The translations under genes and the position numbers were made by a program. A DNA stretch of 64,000 bases, taken from the NCBI RefSeq assembly GCF_014647515.1, contig NZ_BMPI01000007.1, positions 42,183 to 106,182 of the forward strand, written 5' to 3'. The DNA comes from Dactylosporangium sucinum. GTDB lineage: Bacteria > Actinomycetota > Actinomycetes > Mycobacteriales > Micromonosporaceae. Positions 1-8,812 of this stretch are shown here, piece after piece. Positions within the stretch are counted from its first letter, which is position 1. Each line of letters opens with the position of its first letter. The notes beneath the pieces are model-generated. The model was not told the origin of the DNA, ran no database searches, and saw nothing but the letters and a program-made list of their open reading frames with translations.

Positions 1-48
1 TGAAGGAGGGGCGGGGGGCGCGGGGGCGCGGGAGGGGCGCGGGAGGGG

Positions 49-1293
49 TCAGCTCAGGCGTTCGAGGACCATTGCCATGCCCTGGCCGCCGCCGACGCAC
101 ATGGTCTCCAGGCCGATCGACTTGTCGTGCCACTGCAGGGAGTTGATCAGCGTGCCGGTGATCCGGGCGCCGGTCATGCCGAACGGGTGGCCGACGGCGA
201 TGGCGCCCCCGTTGACGTTGAGCTTCTCCAGCGGGATGCCGAGCCGGCGGTACGACGGGATCACCTGGGCGGCGAAGGCCTCGTTGATCTCGACGAGGTC
301 GAGGTCGTCGACGGTCATGCCGGCCCGCTTGAGCGCGCTGCGGGACGCCTCGACCGGGCCGATGCCCATGATCTCCGGCGACATGGCGGTCACGCCGGTC
401 GAGACGATGCGGGCCAGCGGCGTGATGCCGAGCTCGCGCGCCTTCACGTCGCTCATGACGACCACGGCGGCGGCGCCGTCGTTGAGCGGGCAGCAGTTGC
501 CGGCCGTGACCCGGCCGTCGGGGCGGAACACCGGCTTGAGCCCGGCGACGCCCTCCATCGTCACGCCCGGGCGGGGGCCGTCGTCGGCCGTGACCACGTC
601 GCCGGACGGCGTCGTGACCGGCGTGATCTCGCGCGCCCAGAAGCCGCTCTTGATCGCTTCCTCGGCGAGGTTCTGCGAGCGGACGCCGAACTCGTCCATG
701 TCCTCGCGGGTCACGCCCTCGACCTGGGCCAGGTTCTCCGCGGTCTGCCCCATCGCGATGTAGATGTCGGGCAGCAGCCCGTCCTCGCGCGGGTCGTGCC
801 AGGTGACGCCGCCTTCGGCACTCTTGGTGGTGCGGGCGTAGGCCTCGGCGAAGACCGGGTTGTGCCAGGAGCCGCCGACGGCCGCCGCGGCGTCGGGCGG
901 GAGGGCGTCGGAGTTGCCCCGCGCGTACCGCGAGACGCACTCGACGCCCGCCGAGATGAACACGTCGCCCTCGCCGGCCTTGATCGCGTGGAAGGCCTGG
1001 CGGGTGGTCTGCAGCGACGACGCGCAGTAGCGGGTGGTGGTGGCGCCCGGCAGGTGGTCGAACCCGAGCAGCGTGCTCACCACGCGGGCCATGTTGAAGC
1101 CCTGCTCGCCGCCGGGCAGGCCGCAGCCGAGGTACAGGTCTTCGATGTCCCGCGGGTCGAGCTGCGGGACCTTGTCGAGCGCGGCCCGGACGATGGTGGC
1201 GGTGAGGTCGTCGGGGCGGAGGTCGCGCAGCGATCCCTTGGCGGCACGGCCGATCGGGGACCGGGCGGTGGCGACGATGACAGCTTCCGGCAT
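49..1293 (-). CDS. Acetyl-CoA C-acyltransferase (thiolase)
   Basis: This 414-residue protein is a full-length thiolase, which cleaves 3-ketoacyl-CoA or condenses two acyl-CoAs. It begins with the family-typical EAVIVATARSPIGR. The acyl-accepting cysteine is Cys90 in RYCASS, NEAFA lies in the C-terminal half, GHPFGMTGAR carries the catalytic histidine, and CVGGGQGMAM carries the second active-site cysteine. The start ATG lies 6 nt after a TAGCGT hexamer (1300-1305 on the complementary strand), so the mRNA is probably leaderless. Whether it serves beta-oxidation or biosynthesis cannot be told, because no other fatty-acid gene is adjacent. Family assignment is firm; chain-length specificity is unknown. 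Confidence 0.95.
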   Translation of the reverse strand: MPEAVIVATARSPIGRAAKGSLRDLRPDDLTATIVRAALDKVPQLDPRDIEDLYLGCGLPGGEQGFNMARVVSTLLGFDHLPGATTTRYCASSLQTTRQAFHAIKAGEGDVFISAGVECVSRYARGNSDALPPDAAAAVGGSWHNPVFAEAYARTTKSAEGGVTWHDPREDGLLPDIYIAMGQTAENLAQVEGVTREDMDEFGVRSQNLAEEAIKSGFWAREITPVTTPSGDVVTADDGPRPGVTMEGVAGLKPVFRPDGRVTAGNCCPLNDGAAAVVVMSDVKARELGITPLARIVSTGVTAMSPEIMGIGPVEASRSALKRAGMTVDDLDLVEINEAFAAQVIPSYRRLGIPLEKLNVNGGAIAVGHPFGMTGARITGTLINSLQWHDKSIGLETMCVGGGQGMAMVLERLS

Positions 1294-1410
1294 GCTCCGA
1301 CGCTACCTTCGGGTAACGACACCGGGCGAGCAGGTGTGAGAAACCTGCACGCCGAGTGTGGCCTTGTCGTGCAGGCGACGTCCCGGGCGGCCGCCGCGCT
1401 CGGCGGCGGC

Positions 1411-2187
1411 TCAGGCCCGGACGGCGGCGGCCTCCTCGACGGCGGGGAGCAGCGCGTGGGCCCAGACCCGGTAGCCGTCGGCGGAGGGGTGGAAGCCGTC
1501 GTGGCACAGCGTGCCCGCGTCGGCCCGGAAGACGGCACCGGTGCGCGCGCCCAGGTCGACGACCACGGCCCCCGCCGCCGACGCCGACGCCGCCTGCATC
1601 CGGGCGATCCGGCGGCTGCGCACCCCGAGCAGCTGCCGCAGCGGCGGGGCGAACGCGCGGAGCGCGCCGAAGTCGGGGCAGGTGCCGACCACCACCGGGA
1701 TGTCCGCGTCGCGCAGCCGGCGGCAGGCCGCGCCGAGGTGCTCGGCGGCGTCGCTGCCGGAGCCCAGATGGGTGACGTCGTTGGTGCCGACGAGCACCAG
1801 CGCCACGTCCGGCCGGGGCCCGACGAGCGCCCGCGCGACCTGGGTGGCCAGGTCGGACGAGCGCGAGCCGGCCACGGCCACGCTCGACAGCTCGACCCGG
1901 CGGCCGGCCGAGCCCTCGGCGAGCAGCGCCGCGAGCTGGCCGCCGACGGTGTCCGCCACCCGGTCGACGCCGACGCCGAGGGCCGTCGCGTCGCCGAGCA
2001 GCACCAGCCGCATCGGCGGCTTGCCGGTCGCGCCGATCGACGAACGCATCGCGAGGCGCATGTCGGGCTTGGCGTAGGGGCGGGTCCGCGCCGCGAGGGC
2101 CTGGGCGGCCAGCACGGCGGCGCCGCCGACGGTGCCGGCGACCAGGGTCACGGTGGCGAGGCGGGCGAGCCGCCGCACGACGCTCAT
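1411..2187 (-). CDS. SGNH/GDSL-fold protein lacking the catalytic serine
   Basis: This 258-residue protein has an N-terminal hydrophobic anchor (about residues 10-33) and an SGNH-hydrolase fold outside the membrane. The block I motif that should read GDS reads G65-D66-A67 (codons GGC GAC GCG), so the nucleophilic serine is replaced by alanine. Block III (GTND) and the C-terminal Asp-His pair (DGFHPS) are intact. Its start overlaps the stop of the upstream paralogue by ATGA, so the two are co-translated. It may be an inactive partner or a carbohydrate- or lipid-binding relic of the neighbour. Fold assignment is confident; loss of hydrolase activity is inferred from the single substitution. Confidence 0.85.
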   Translation of the reverse strand: MSVVRRLARLATVTLVAGTVGGAAVLAAQALAARTRPYAKPDMRLAMRSSIGATGKPPMRLVLLGDATALGVGVDRVADTVGGQLAALLAEGSAGRRVELSSVAVAGSRSSDLATQVARALVGPRPDVALVLVGTNDVTHLGSGSDAAEHLGAACRRLRDADIPVVVGTCPDFGALRAFAPPLRQLLGVRSRRIARMQAASASAAGAVVVDLGARTGAVFRADAGTLCHDGFHPSADGYRVWAHALLPAVEEAAAVRA

Positions 2188-3206
2188 GTCAGCTCCTCAC
2201 TCCGCACGGCGCTCGGCTGCCGTGCGGCCTGCTGCGGCAGCCGGTGCCAGACGCGGTGGCGCAGCTGCGCCCACCGGCCGGCCGGGCCGCGGTCCTTGCC
2301 GGCGACCTGGGTCGCGCTGACCTCGGTGCCGGGACGGTGCGCCGCCTCGAACGCCGCCTGCGGCAGCGACCGGACACCCTCGCCGGAGACGAGGGCCGGC
2401 ACCGCTGTCAGGGCGGGCTCGGTCAGCGCGGCCACCACCGTAGGCAACACCGCCTGGGCAGCGGCCAGGTAACCGGCACCGGACGGGTGGAACCGGTCGA
2501 AGCTGAACATCCGGTCGGGATCGGCGTAGAACAGCTCACCGAGGAGGTCTCCCAGGGAGACGGTACGCCCGCCGGCCTCGACGACCGCAATGGTCTGGGC
2601 GGTGGCCATCTGGCGACTCCAGCGCCGCGCCAGCCAGCGCAGCGGCGGCTGGATCGGCCGGATGGTGCCGAGGTCGGGGCAGGTCCCGACGACCACCTCG
2701 ACGCCGGCCGCGCGCAGCGTGCGCACCGCGTCGACCAGGTGCCGCACCGCGGGGCCGACGCCGACCCGGTGGGTCACGTCGTTGCCGCCGATGGAGATCA
2801 CCGCCACGTCGGGGCGGTGCCGCAGCGCCACCTCGACCTGCGGCGGGAGGCCCTTGGACTCGGCGCCGACGACCGCGAGGCAGCGCATCCAGACCGGCCG
2901 GCGCTGCTGCTCGGCCAGGCCCGCCGCGACGGCCGCGGCGAACGTCTCGCTCGGCTGCTCGGCGCCGTAGCCGGCGGCCGACGAGTCACCGAGCACCACC
3001 AGGCGGATCGGCTCGCCGTCGTACTGCGCGCCGTACGTGCCGTCGGCCCGCGGCGGCGGGCTGATCACCTGCGGAATCGTCTTCCGCGCCAGCAGTGCCT
3101 GACCCAGGATCAGCCCGTAGAACAACGCTCCGGCCCCCGCGATCCCCCCGCCACCGACCGCCGCCGCCGTGGCGATCCGCCGCACCTGCTCCGACTGAAA
3201 CTTCAA
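2184..3206 (-). CDS. SGNH/GDSL hydrolase, membrane-anchored
   Basis: This 340-residue protein has an N-terminal hydrophobic segment (about residues 11-40) followed by an SGNH hydrolase domain with all blocks present: GDS at 73-75, the GGND oxyanion motif, and a late D-x-x-H in FDRFHPSG. About 80 residues follow the last catalytic motif and look like a polar tail. The start appears to be TTG (3204-3206) behind a GGGGGCG stretch. It is first in a two-gene operon with the serine-less paralogue. Expected activity is esterase, acetyl-esterase or lipase on an extracytoplasmic substrate; the substrate is unknown. Confidence 0.88.
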   Translation of the reverse strand: MKFQSEQVRRIATAAAVGGGGIAGAGALFYGLILGQALLARKTIPQVISPPPRADGTYGAQYDGEPIRLVVLGDSSAAGYGAEQPSETFAAAVAAGLAEQQRRPVWMRCLAVVGAESKGLPPQVEVALRHRPDVAVISIGGNDVTHRVGVGPAVRHLVDAVRTLRAAGVEVVVGTCPDLGTIRPIQPPLRWLARRWSRQMATAQTIAVVEAGGRTVSLGDLLGELFYADPDRMFSFDRFHPSGAGYLAAAQAVLPTVVAALTEPALTAVPALVSGEGVRSLPQAAFEAAHRPGTEVSATQVAGKDRGPAGRWAQLRHRVWHRLPQQAARQPSAVRSEELT

Positions 3207-3449
3207 CGCCCCCGCCCTTCCCCCAAAGCCCCTGCGACCCCGAGGCTAGCCCCCGCTTCCCAAGTGTTCCTCGGCATTCGTCCGCTTTGCGATCGTCCTC
3301 ATGCCGACCGGTGGACCCGTCAGGTTGCCCGGCCCGAACGATCGGCCAAACCTTTCCATTCTTACCGCTCGCCGCGCAGTGACGGTTGCCGCTGGATGGT
3401 GACGGGCACCATTACATTCGAGGGCCGGGACTTCGGGAGGACGGCGATC

Positions 3450-3800
3450 ATGGCGGACGGCGCGCTCAAACGACACTTGGCGTGGACGGCGTTACTGCGG
3501 GTGTTCAAGCCCGGCACGCCGGGCATCGGGCGGCGGGTCGCCGCCATCCCACGGATGATCAAGGCAACCCTCAAGGGCCAGTACGACGGCGGCGCGCGCC
3601 TCGCCATGATCGCCGTCGCCGGGGCGTACATCGTGTCGCCGATCGACGCGGTGCCTGAGCTGTTCTTCCTCATCCTGGGCCTGGTCGACGACGTCGCCGT
3701 GGCCGGGTACTTCGCCGGCGCCCTCATGGACGAGCTGGAGCGCTTCCTGGAGTGGGAGAAACTGCGGGAGAGCGTCATTCCCGGACACGTCGTCGGGTGA
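3450..3800 (+). CDS. DUF1232 (YkvA-like) membrane protein
   Basis: This 116-residue protein contains the DUF1232 core, with the signature Y-I-V-S-P-I-D-A-V-P-E in a hydrophobic helical pair. The ATG is chosen because GGGAGG (3435-3440) sits 9 nt upstream; earlier in-frame codons lack a ribosome-binding site. A TACATT hexamer near 3411 could be the -10 element. Leu15 is encoded by TTA (3492-3494), a very rare codon in this DNA that needs the tRNA-Leu(UAA) gene at 6.9 kb. The function of the family is unknown. It ends 27 nt before the cystathionine beta-synthase gene. Confidence 0.85.
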   Translation: MADGALKRHLAWTALLRVFKPGTPGIGRRVAAIPRMIKATLKGQYDGGARLAMIAVAGAYIVSPIDAVPELFFLILGLVDDVAVAGYFAGALMDELERFLEWEKLRESVIPGHVVG

Positions 3801-3827
3801 GTTCGGGCCCGGCTATACGCTGGGCTC

Positions 3828-5192
3828 GTGCGCTACTACGACAACGTCGTCGAGTTGGTGGGCAACACCCCCCTCGTCCGGCTCCGCAACGTCACGTCCG
3901 GCATCCCCGGCACGGTCCTCGCCAAGGTCGAGTACCTGAACCCCGGCGGCAGCGTGAAGGACCGCATCGCGCTGCGCATGGTCGAGGAGGCCGAGCAGGC
4001 CGGGCTGCTCAAGCCCGGCGGCACGATCGTCGAGCCGACCTCCGGCAACACCGGCGTCGGGCTCGCCCTGGTGGCCCAGCTGCGGGGGTACCGCTGCGTC
4101 TTCGTCTGCCCCGACAAGGTGAGCGAGGACAAGCAGAACGTCCTGCGCGCCTACGGGGCCGAGGTCGTCGTGTGCCCGACCGCCGTCGCCCCCGAGGACC
4201 CCCGCTCCTACTACAACGTCTCCGACCGGCTGGCCCGCGAGATCCCCGGCGCGTGGAAGCCCGACCAGTACGCAAACCCGGCCAACCCCCGCTCCCACTA
4301 CGAGACCACCGGCCCGGAGGTCTGGGAGCAGACCGAGGGCCGCGTCACGCACTTCGTCGCCGGCGTCGGCACCGGCGGCACCATCTCGGGCGTCGGGCGC
4401 TACCTCAAGGAGGTCTCCGGCGGCGCCGTCCGCATCGTCGGCGCCGACCCCGAGGGCTCGGTCTACTCCGGCGGCACCGGCCGGCCCTACCTGGTGGAGG
4501 GCGTGGGCGAGGACTTCTGGCCCACGACGTACGACCGGGAGATCTGCGACGAGATCGTGGAGGTCTCCGACAAGGAGAGCTTCGAGCTGACCCGGCGCCT
4601 GGCCCGCGAGGAGGGCCTCCTGGTCGGCGGCTCGTGCGGCATGGCGGTTGCGGCGGCCCTGCGCGTGGCGGCCACCGCCGGCCCGGACGCGGTCGTGGTC
4701 GTCCTGCTCCCGGACGGCGGCCGCGGGTACCTCTCGAAGATCTTCAACGACGACTGGATGGCCCGCTACGGCTTCCTGCGCACCGCCGCCGAGACCCCGA
4801 CGGTCGCCGACGTGCTCATCGGCAAGGACGGCGGGATGCCCCAGATGGTGCACGTCCACCCCAGCGAGACGGTCCGCGACGCGATCGACTACATGCGCGA
4901 GTACGGCGTCTCCCAGCTGCCGGTCCTCAAGGCCGAGCCGCCGGTCGTCACGGGCGAGGTGGCGGGCTCGATCGCGGAGCGCGACCTGCTCGACGCGCTG
5001 TTCTCCGGCCACGCCCACCTGCACGACATCGTCGAGCGCCACATGGGCGACCCGCTGCCGATGATCGGCGGCGGCCAGCCGGTGAGCGAGGCGGTGGCGC
5101 TGCTGGAGAAGGCCGACGCGGCCGTCGTGCTCGTGGACGGCAAGCCGGCCGGCGTCATCACCCGCCAGGACCTGCTGGCCCACCTGACGTAG
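3828..5192 (+). CDS. cbs: Cystathionine beta-synthase
   Basis: This 454-residue PLP enzyme condenses serine and homocysteine to cystathionine, the first step of reverse transsulfuration. The PLP lysine is Lys44 in GGSVKDR, the substrate loop is TSGNTG, and the phosphate-binding loop is GTGGTISG. Residues from about 335 to 454 form paired CBS domains, so it matches actinobacterial CBS rather than the shorter O-acetylserine sulfhydrylase. The start is GTG, 6 nt after the hexamer TACGCT (3816-3821), which points to a leaderless transcript separate from the DUF1232 gene. A 22-bp hairpin 110 nt downstream may terminate it. Confidence 0.94.
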   Translation: MRYYDNVVELVGNTPLVRLRNVTSGIPGTVLAKVEYLNPGGSVKDRIALRMVEEAEQAGLLKPGGTIVEPTSGNTGVGLALVAQLRGYRCVFVCPDKVSEDKQNVLRAYGAEVVVCPTAVAPEDPRSYYNVSDRLAREIPGAWKPDQYANPANPRSHYETTGPEVWEQTEGRVTHFVAGVGTGGTISGVGRYLKEVSGGAVRIVGADPEGSVYSGGTGRPYLVEGVGEDFWPTTYDREICDEIVEVSDKESFELTRRLAREEGLLVGGSCGMAVAAALRVAATAGPDAVVVVLLPDGGRGYLSKIFNDDWMARYGFLRTAAETPTVADVLIGKDGGMPQMVHVHPSETVRDAIDYMREYGVSQLPVLKAEPPVVTGEVAGSIAERDLLDALFSGHAHLHDIVERHMGDPLPMIGGGQPVSEAVALLEKADAAVVLVDGKPAGVITRQDLLAHLT

Positions 5193-5683
5193 CACCGCGT
5201 TCCACTTCGCGGCGACGGCGACCGCTCGGCCGGCTCGGTATCGGCTCGGTATCGGCTCGATGTCGGCTCGGCTTCCTGCTCGCCGCGCGCCGCTCCCGCT
5301 TAGACGTTGGTCGATCTACCCTCAAGTCGATCTCGAAAACCGAGGGTAGATCGACCAACGTCTTTAGGGGGTCGGCGGCCGGCCGGGCACGACCACCACC
5401 GAGGCGCGACAGCCGAGCGCCCCCAGCGGGGCCGGGAGCCCGGCGGAGCAGCCACGGCGCACCGGATCAGAGCCCGACGCACCCGCACCGAGCGCAGAAC
5501 ACGCAAACAGCCCGCGCAGCACACGCACAGCGCGCGCACGCAGCGCACAGCACACGCACTGCCCGGGCATGCACAGCGCGCGCAGCACAGCGCGCGCAGC
5601 ACAGCGCGCGCAGCACAGCACAGCACAGCACACGCAGCGCAGCACACAGAGCGAGTGCGCAGCCCGCGCAGCAGGGCGCTGGG
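5193..5683. repeat. Gene-free low-complexity island 1
   Basis: About 490 bp between two convergent genes contain no credible ORF. The left part has an 11-bp degenerate tandem (TCGGCTCGGTA type, about 5228-5275) and is poor in A. The centre is the 22-bp perfect hairpin at 5302-5363. The right part (about 5440-5690) is almost free of T and ends in three exact 14-bp units (AGCGCGCGCAGCAC at 5575-5588, 5589-5602, 5603-5616) followed by AGCAC repeats. The compositional bias therefore inverts across the hairpin. Confidence 0.8.
5302..5363. repeat. Family A inverted repeat, copy 1 (22-bp perfect stem)
   Basis: The arms 5302-5323 and 5342-5363 are perfectly complementary over 22 bp and enclose an 18-nt loop. 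The arm core GACGTTGGTCGATC is shared with the hairpin at 15340-15390. On the plus strand it is followed by TTTAG, so it could act as a terminator for cystathionine beta-synthase. The strict arm conservation between two loci argues for a repeat family rather than a one-off terminator. Confidence 0.9.
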
Positions 5684-6004
5684 TCAGGAGAGGTTGTGGC
5701 GGAGGGCGGCCAGCGCCTCGACGGCCGCGGGGACCGCCTCGGGCGCGTGGTGGCCGAGGTCGGTGGCCAGGACCCTCAGCTGGTCCGGGAGGGCCAGGTC
5801 GTTGTCCAGGCGCGGGACCGGGCGGCTCGGCGCCCCCTCGGCCGCCGCCGTGGCGTCCGCCAGGGTCTGCAGGGTCGCGTGGAACGCCTCGGCGCGGGAG
5901 CGGCCCGGAACGACACTGGACGCCGCCCAGCGGGACGGCGTCCAGTGTGCGACCTGGCCGACCAGCTTGCGCACGGCGGCGACCAGCTGATCGTCGGGGG
6001 TCAT
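5684..6004 (-). CDS. Hypothetical protein, 106 aa
   Basis: This small, helix-rich, soluble-looking protein has no recognised domain and no signal peptide or membrane segment. The ATG (6002-6004) overlaps the TGA of the upstream Bax inhibitor-1 gene as ATGA, so it is translationally coupled to it. Longer upstream in-frame extensions would run inside that gene and are rejected. It has an alanine-rich C-terminal half with repeated Leu and Ala spacing typical of a helical bundle. Its only functional hint is co-translation with the membrane protein. Confidence 0.75.
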   Translation of the reverse strand: MTPDDQLVAAVRKLVGQVAHWTPSRWAASSVVPGRSRAEAFHATLQTLADATAAAEGAPSRPVPRLDNDLALPDQLRVLATDLGHHAPEAVPAAVEALAALRHNLS

Positions 6005-6783
6005 CGGCGCAGGTAGCTCAGCAGGCGCAGGATCTCGTAGTACAGGAAGATCAGGCCGACGAGGATGCCGAACGCGCAGTACCACGCGTACTTCTCCGGC
6101 AGGCCGTAGCGGATGCCCTGGTCGACGGCGTCGAAGTCGAGGATGAAGGTCAGCGCGCCGACCACCACGACGACGAGGCTGAAGACGATGGGCAGCCAGC
6201 CGACCTTGCCGCTGGTGCCGTAGTCGCGCAGGCCCAGGTTCACGTCGAAGAGGAAGAACAGGTAGTTGGCCAGGCTCAGGACCACCACGCCGATGAGCGC
6301 GCCGACCACCATCTTGGTGAAGCGCGGCGTGGCGCGGAGCACCTTGAACTTGTAGAGCACCGCCATGATCGCGAAGATCCCGAAGGTGCCGATGACCGCC
6401 TGGAGGGCGATGCCGGTGTAGCGGCTCTCGAACCAGCGGCTCACCAGGCCCAGCGCGACGCCCTGGAGGGCGGCGTAGGCCAGGATCACCGCGGGGTTGG
6501 TGACCCGCATGAACGAGATGACCAGGCCGAGCACGAGGCCGGCGATGACCGAGCCGATGGCGGCGATGGCCGTGATGGCGCTGCCGTCCGGCAGCAGGAC
6601 CCAGGCGCCGGCACCGAAGATGCCGGTCACCGCGAGGAGCGCGACCGTGCGGACGACGACGTCGTCCATGGTCATCACGCGCGGCTGGGACGGTGCGTAT
6701 CCGGTGCCGTAACCCGCCACCGTCGAGCGCTCTTGTCGCGCCGCCTCACCAAGGCGGGTGAGCACCGGGTTGGAACTCTGCAC
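6001..6783 (-). CDS. Bax inhibitor-1/YccA family membrane protein
   Basis: This is a 260-residue polytopic protein with about seven hydrophobic helices and the family pattern, including a C-terminal region with conserved acidic residues in the last helices (FDAVDQGIRYGLP). The start is taken as GTG at 6781-6783, giving an N-terminus like other family members (QSSNPVLTRLG). It is preceded by GGAGG with a 7-nt spacer. The family is linked to ion (calcium) leak and stress tolerance, but the bacterial role is unclear. It forms an operon with the 106-residue protein downstream. Confidence 0.9.
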   Translation of the reverse strand: MQSSNPVLTRLGEAARQERSTVAGYGTGYAPSQPRVMTMDDVVVRTVALLAVTGIFGAGAWVLLPDGSAITAIAAIGSVIAGLVLGLVISFMRVTNPAVILAYAALQGVALGLVSRWFESRYTGIALQAVIGTFGIFAIMAVLYKFKVLRATPRFTKMVVGALIGVVVLSLANYLFFLFDVNLGLRDYGTSGKVGWLPIVFSLVVVVVGALTFILDFDAVDQGIRYGLPEKYAWYCAFGILVGLIFLYYEILRLLSYLRR

Positions 6784-6868
6784 GATCGGCCTCCAGGGGC
6801 GTCGCATTCACAAGTACGACCAGCGTACCGCGAATGGGCACCGTACAGTGCAACGTGCCGGTGAGGGG

Positions 6869-6949
6869 TGCCCGGGGCGGGGTTCGAACCCGCACGCCTC
6901 GCGGCAGCCGCTTTTAAGGCGGCCGTGTCTGCCGTTCCACCACCCGGGC
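6869..6949 (-). tRNA. tRNA-Leu (anticodon UAA)
   Basis: The minus strand folds as a class II tRNA of 81 nt without encoded CCA. The acceptor stem GCCCGGG/CCCGGGC is followed by discriminator A. The anticodon stem GCCGC/GCGGC encloses loop CTTAAAA (anticodon TAA). There is a variable arm (TGCCGCGAGGCGT region) and the T-arm GCGGG-TTCGAAC-CCCGC. This is the tRNA that reads the rare UUA codon, the counterpart of bldA in Streptomyces. A hexamer TACCGT at 6966-6971 on the complementary strand is a likely -10 element about 17 nt upstream. Confidence 0.96.
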
Positions 6950-7026
6950 GTAGAAACGCGCTCTCACGGTAGCCCGTCCGACGAACCATCAACACCGACA
7001 AGGGGACGGCCGTTACTGTCGTCCGG

Positions 7027-8811
7027 GTGACCAGCGCCCCACAGACCGACGAGGCGGGGATGGCGCCGACAGCGTCGTCAACATCAACCGCTTCGCCGTT
7101 GCGCGAGCGGCGCCGATGGCCTATGGACGCCGGGGCGGTGCTGCTCTACTCGGTGGCTGCCGCCCTGCTGACCAGCGGCCTGTGGCCCGACCCGGCCCGG
7201 CGGGCGCTGGCGCTCAACCCGAACGACCAGGCGCTCGACGAGTGGTTCCTCGCCTACGCAACCCGAGCGTACCGCGGCGACTTCAGCCTGGTCACCGGGA
7301 TGTTGAACGTCCCCGACGGGATCAACCTGCTGTGCAACGCGTCACTCGTCGGGCTGGGGCTGCTGTTCGGCCCGGTGACGCTCGCGTTCGGCCCGCAGTA
7401 CACCTTCGTGATCGCCACGGCGGTGAACCTCGCGGCGACGGGGGCCGGCTGGTACCTGCTGTTCGCCCGGACCGCCGGCCTGCACCGGCTGGCGGCGCTG
7501 ATCGGCGGGGCGTTCGCCGGGTTCGCGCCGGGGATGGTGGCGCAGTCCAACGGTCACCTGCACATGACCGCCGCCTGGCTGGTGCCGCCGATCGTGTGGT
7601 GCGTGGTGCGGCTGGCCACCGACCCGCTCGCCGGCGCCGGCCACACCATCCGCGGCGGGCTGCTGCTCGGCGGCCTGGTGACGGCCCAGTTCTTCGTCGG
7701 CGAGGAGGTGCTGTTCCTCACCGCGATCGGGCTCGCCCTGTTCTGCCTGACGTACTGGGCGATCCGCCGGCCCCCGGTGCGCCGCCTGGGAGCGGGCCTG
7801 GCCATCGCCGGCGGCCTCGCCGCGCTCCTGCTCGGCTACCCGCTGTGGCTGCAGTTCCACGGGCCGCAGTCGGCCGGCGGCGGCGTGTTCCTGCCCCGGT
7901 TCTACTCGGCCGACCTGCACGCGTTCACCGCCATCTCGCCGCTGTCGCTGGCCGGCGACGAGAGCGCCGCCCGGCTGGCGAGCGGACCGGCGGAGTACAC
8001 CACCTTCTTCGGCTGGCCGGTCCTGCTGGTCGTGGCCGGCGGCACGGTCTGGCTCTGGCGCCGGCCCGCGGTCATGGCGTCGGCGGTGACGGCGCTGGCG
8101 CTGTGCCTGCTCGCGCTCGGGCCGCGGATCGTGGCCGGCCACGAGCAGACCGATCACTGGGGGCCGTTCGCGCTGCTGTCCGGCCTGCCGGTGGTCGAGT
8201 CGGCGCTGCCCACCCGGTTCGCGCTGGCGGCGATCCCGCTGCTCGCGTACCTGCTCGCCCGGGTCGTGGACGCCGCGCTCACCCAGACCGAGACGCTGCG
8301 CCTGCTCGTGCCGGTCGCGGTGGTGGCCGCCCTGGCGCCGCTGGTGCCGGGACCGCTGCCCACGCAGGAGCGGCCGGCGGTGCCGCGGTTCTTCACCGAG
8401 GGGTACTGGCGCAGCTTCGCCCCCGCCGACGGCACCATCGTGCCGGTGCCGCTGCCCGACTCGAAGGACCCGCAGGCGATGCGCTGGGCGGCCGCCACCG
8501 GCGTGGGCTTCGCCACCCCGCAGGGCTGGTTCATCGGGCCGTACGGCCGCGACGGCCGGGCCGCGGTCGGGATCTACCCACGACCGACGGCCCAGCTGCT
8601 CAAGCGGGTCGCCCAGACCGGCACCGCGCCGGAGCTCACCGACCGGGACCGGATCGCGCTGCGGCGGGACATCGCCTACTGGCGCGCGTCGTCGTTCGTG
8701 CTCGCCGACTGGCAGCCCGCCCACGCCGCCCTCAAGGCGACCCTGGACGGGCTGCTCGGACCGGGCGAACGGGTCGCCGGCGTGTGGGTCTGGCGGGCCC
8801 GCGGCGCCTGA
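7027..8811 (+). CDS. Polytopic membrane protein, GT-C glycosyltransferase-like
   Basis: This 594-residue protein starts with about 30 polar residues and then has roughly 10-12 hydrophobic helices up to about residue 440. It ends with a soluble region of about 150 residues. A D-E-W motif follows the first helix (LDEWFLAY), where GT-C enzymes carry an acidic catalytic loop. This fits a lipid-linked-sugar glycosyltransferase, but sequence motifs alone do not prove it. The GTG start lies 7 nt after TACTGT (7014-7019), suggesting a leaderless mRNA. It is divergent from tRNA-Leu and convergent with the NADH dehydrogenase gene, with only one base between them. Confidence 0.75.
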   Translation: MTSAPQTDEAGMAPTASSTSTASPLRERRRWPMDAGAVLLYSVAAALLTSGLWPDPARRALALNPNDQALDEWFLAYATRAYRGDFSLVTGMLNVPDGINLLCNASLVGLGLLFGPVTLAFGPQYTFVIATAVNLAATGAGWYLLFARTAGLHRLAALIGGAFAGFAPGMVAQSNGHLHMTAAWLVPPIVWCVVRLATDPLAGAGHTIRGGLLLGGLVTAQFFVGEEVLFLTAIGLALFCLTYWAIRRPPVRRLGAGLAIAGGLAALLLGYPLWLQFHGPQSAGGGVFLPRFYSADLHAFTAISPLSLAGDESAARLASGPAEYTTFFGWPVLLVVAGGTVWLWRRPAVMASAVTALALCLLALGPRIVAGHEQTDHWGPFALLSGLPVVESALPTRFALAAIPLLAYLLARVVDAALTQTETLRLLVPVAVVAALAPLVPGPLPTQERPAVPRFFTEGYWRSFAPADGTIVPVPLPDSKDPQAMRWAAATGVGFATPQGWFIGPYGRDGRAAVGIYPRPTAQLLKRVAQTGTAPELTDRDRIALRRDIAYWRASSFVLADWQPAHAALKATLDGLLGPGERVAGVWVWRARGA

Positions 8812-8812
8812 G

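Noticed and set aside
127..2472. Long open frames of several hundred codons on the strand opposite to the thiolase and SGNH genes
   Set aside because: They are Arg/Ala/Gly/Pro-rich translations of the opposite strand of well-supported genes, as expected at this GC content.
5575..5640. Short regular repeats resembling a CRISPR array
   Set aside because: Units are 14 bp and directly adjacent with no spacers, and no cas gene is present.
5300..5680. Cys/Ala-rich reading frames in island 1
   Set aside because: They translate the AGCAC and GCGCGC tandem units and have no start signals.
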